This document shows, in pieces, positions 50,109 to 51,878 of a stretch of DNA of 51,878 bases. Every line of letters starts with the position of its first letter. Position 1 is the first letter of the stretch. The position numbers and the translations under genes are program-made. The notes under the pieces are model-generated. The model searched no databases. It saw only the letters and a program-made list of their open reading frames with translations, and was not told the DNA's origin. This DNA is from Deltaproteobacteria bacterium (GTDB lineage: Bacteria > Desulfobacterota > Desulfobacteria > Desulfobacterales > Desulfatirhabdiaceae): NCBI GenBank assembly GCA_016219185.1, contig JACRBZ010000099.1:1-51878 (forward strand). Reading direction: 5' to 3'.

Positions 50109-51104
50109 ATGTCGAAGCCATTACTTGAGGTTCATCATTTAAAGAAGTATTTTCCGATTACTGGCGGCATATTCAGAAGAAAAACAGGGGATGTCTATGC
50201 GGTGGACGACGTATCCCTGATGATTCAGGAGGGGCAAACCCTCGGGCTGGTCGGAGAATCGGGCTGCGGAAAAACAACGGTGGGAAGAGCCCTTCTCCGC
50301 CTGATCGAGCCTGACAGCGGCGTAATCAATTTCATGGGGCATGACCTGATGGCGCTGTCGCAAAGCCGGCTGAGGGGGGTCCGCAAAAACATGCAGATCA
50401 TTTTTCAGGACCCTTTTGAATCTCTGGATGCGAGGCAGACCATTGGTGATATACTTGAAGAGCCGTACGAGATTCACAAGGTCGGATCTTCCGAGGATCG
50501 AAAGGATTACGCCAGAAACCTGCTGAATCGGGTTGGAATGCCCGAGACGGCTGCTTCGCGTTTTGCCCATGAGTTCAGCGGAGGCCAGCGGCAACGGATT
50601 GGAATCGCACGGGCCATTGCTTTAAATCCCAAGCTCATCATTTGCGATGAACCGGTTTCAGCTCTGGATGTCTCCATTCAATCCCAGATCGTCAATCTAC
50701 TGCTTGAGCTTCAGCGGGACATGAAGCTCTCCTACCTGTTCATCGCGCATAATCTGGCGGTGGTGAAACACATTTCAGATGACATTGCCGTGATGTATCT
50801 GGGAAGAATCGTGGAATACACGGATTCTGAAGAGCTGTATGCTGCTCCGCTGCATCCCTATACCCAGGCCCTGATATCGGCCATACCGATTCCGGATCCT
50901 TCCCGAAAACGGAAAAGATTCCTGCTTTCCGGAGATGTTCCCTCTCCGGCCAATCCCCCTTCGGGATGTCATTTCCATCCCCGCTGTCCGTTTGCGGTGG
51001 CCATATGTAAAACAGTCTATCCTCCACTGGTTTCCGTTTCCGGTTCCTTCGAAAAAAATCACCGGGTAGCCTGTCACAGGGCTGGAACCGTCTCCTTGCT
51101 ATAA
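50109..51104 (+). CDS. Oligopeptide/dipeptide ABC transporter ATPase (OppF/DppF type)
   Basis: This 331-residue protein has Walker A GESGCGKTT, signature FSGGQRQRIGIARA, Walker B LIICDEPVSALD and the Opp/Dpp C-terminal extension with the cysteine motif GCHFHPRCPFAVAIC. The Opp/Dpp partners (permeases, OppD, binding protein) are not in the window; the next gene converges, so they are encoded elsewhere. No clear ribosome-binding site precedes the ATG. Confidence 0.92.
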   Translation: MSKPLLEVHHLKKYFPITGGIFRRKTGDVYAVDDVSLMIQEGQTLGLVGESGCGKTTVGRALLRLIEPDSGVINFMGHDLMALSQSRLRGVRKNMQIIFQDPFESLDARQTIGDILEEPYEIHKVGSSEDRKDYARNLLNRVGMPETAASRFAHEFSGGQRQRIGIARAIALNPKLIICDEPVSALDVSIQSQIVNLLLELQRDMKLSYLFIAHNLAVVKHISDDIAVMYLGRIVEYTDSEELYAAPLHPYTQALISAIPIPDPSRKRKRFLLSGDVPSPANPPSGCHFHPRCPFAVAICKTVYPPLVSVSGSFEKNHRVACHRAGTVSLL

Positions 51105-51109
51105 GAGAC

Positions 51110-51664
51110 TTAAGGCAAGACGCAGATGGAATCATCGCAGGGGCAGGCGCCGTCGACTTCATAGGCATACATGATGCGACTTTCGATTTCGGCCCGGGCT
51201 TCCGCGATGGGCGGAAACAAAAAAACAGCGCACCGTGCGGCAAGCTCCGATCTGGCCGGGATGCTCTCCAGGCCGTTCGCGATCACCTCCCCGGAGTGGC
51301 CATCCAGGATATCTGCGTCCTTGCCGTTGGTGACCACGACAACGGGGATCTGATACGGGGCCAGGAGACGGGATGCTGCCAGGGCCGGGCGATGCCGGGT
51401 GACCAGCGAACCCGGGCCGTATTTGATGATCATGCAGATTTTACCTGCAATGGTTACGGCCATATCCACTTTCACCATGGCGCAGTTATCCCCTGCCTTG
51501 ACCCGAAGGCCGCACCGGCTTTGAATATCCGTCCGGGAATACCCTTTGGTGTCCATCAGGAGTCTGGCCAGGTTTTGTCGGTACCGTTCGTCATGGGTGT
51601 CCTGCAGGACCTGGCCGGTAACCGCATCCACCAGTTCCCCGAGAATCAGATGATGGCCTTGCAT
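51110..51664 (-). CDS. Stand-alone protein with HsdR N-terminal-type nuclease fold
   Basis: This 184-residue protein resembles the HSDR_N_2 family, the nuclease-like N-terminal domain of type I restriction HsdR subunits: YRQNLARLLMDTKGYSRTDIQSRCGLRVKAG, VDMAVTIAGKICMIIKYGPGSLVTRHRPALAASRLLAPYQIPVVVVTNGKDADIL. The I-K-Y segment corresponds to the E-x-K end of the active site. The C-terminus is cysteine-containing (CPCDDSICVLP). No HsdM, HsdS or helicase is present, so a classical restriction role is unlikely. AAGGAT precedes the ATG. Confidence 0.75.
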   Translation of the reverse strand: MQGHHLILGELVDAVTGQVLQDTHDERYRQNLARLLMDTKGYSRTDIQSRCGLRVKAGDNCAMVKVDMAVTIAGKICMIIKYGPGSLVTRHRPALAASRLLAPYQIPVVVVTNGKDADILDGHSGEVIANGLESIPARSELAARCAVFLFPPIAEARAEIESRIMYAYEVDGACPCDDSICVLP

Positions 51665-51878
51665 CGTGAGAATCCTTTTTTCCGAAAAAATCCATGCCCG
51701 GTGAAACTTGAAGAATCCCGCTGGATATGTTAGATTTTTTCAGCGTTGTCTGGCTTGAAAATTGCTTGCTGGCAACAATTGCCCACCGGGCGCACCTTAA
51801 TTTTTATAGCTTGAAGGGGAGCAAAATATTTCAAAAAATATGCGCTGGTACCATTTTTTCTCTTGACATTTAATAAAA
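51665..51878. other. Non-coding right edge
   Basis: The last 214 bp hold no credible gene. A TTGACA at 51863-51868, followed by AT-rich sequence, could be the -35 of a plus-strand promoter whose -10 lies beyond the window. Confidence 0.35.

Overview
The window looks like a chromosome segment of an anaerobic Desulfobacterota bacterium, probably a sulfate reducer near Desulfobacteraceae/Desulfosarcinaceae. This is inferred from gene content, not from a marker gene: an HdrA/MvhD/HdrBC-type redox operon with an apparent UGA-encoded selenocysteine, a UbiD/UbiX/UbiA set of the kind used in futalosine-route menaquinone synthesis, a GSU0053/GSU0054-type (I-G, formerly I-U) CRISPR system, and PlsB- and Lon-type housekeeping genes. 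No rRNA or tRNA gene was seen.

Layout. 1-11.2 kb: a type I-G CRISPR-Cas locus on the minus strand, read right to left: WYL regulator, cas3, csb3, csb1, csb2, an ORF6N-domain gene, a small winged-helix gene, cas4-cas1 fusion, cas2, leader with a good promoter, then an array of six identical 37-bp repeats that meets the left window edge. 11.5-16.5 kb: an accessory stretch with a duplicated EF-hand protein, a cache-type periplasmic protein and a graveyard of gene remnants (BMP/cache chimera, collapsed toxin-antitoxin pair, macB-like permease with a stop and two frameshifts, a ComM scrap). 16.5-18.1 kb: a marR / DUF4405-like / methyltransferase operon. 18.4-28.7 kb, minus strand: ydfG, then what looks like one long operon of three glycosyltransferases, a substrate-binding protein, an ABC ATPase, an ABC permease fused to a UbiA prenyltransferase, UbiX and UbiD. 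28.8-34.5 kb, minus: YchJ, TatD, a MurU-AmgK fusion and PlsB. 34.7-39.3 kb: a small orphan gene on plus, then a minus-strand redox operon PocR-domain protein, HdrA-like, HdrA/MvhD-like and HdrBC-like. 39.5-44.2 kb, plus: hsp20, lon, rlpA, cysE. 44.2-51.9 kb: EAL-HDOD protein (minus), then rlmD, gmhB, recD2 and an OppF/DppF ATPase (plus), and an HsdR-N-like protein (minus).

How the genes work together. The I-G locus looks complete for adaptation (Cas1, Cas2, Cas4), crRNA processing and Cascade (Csb1, Csb2, Csb3) and target destruction (Cas3); the ORF6N and winged-helix genes are extra. The two most unusual points outside it are the in-frame TGA at 35478-35480, followed by an AGGTCT-loop hairpin, that would join two apparent ORFs into one 408-residue HdrBC-like selenoprotein, and the single polypeptide joining an ABC importer permease to a UbiA prenyltransferase in an operon that also encodes the importer's other two subunits and UbiX/UbiD.
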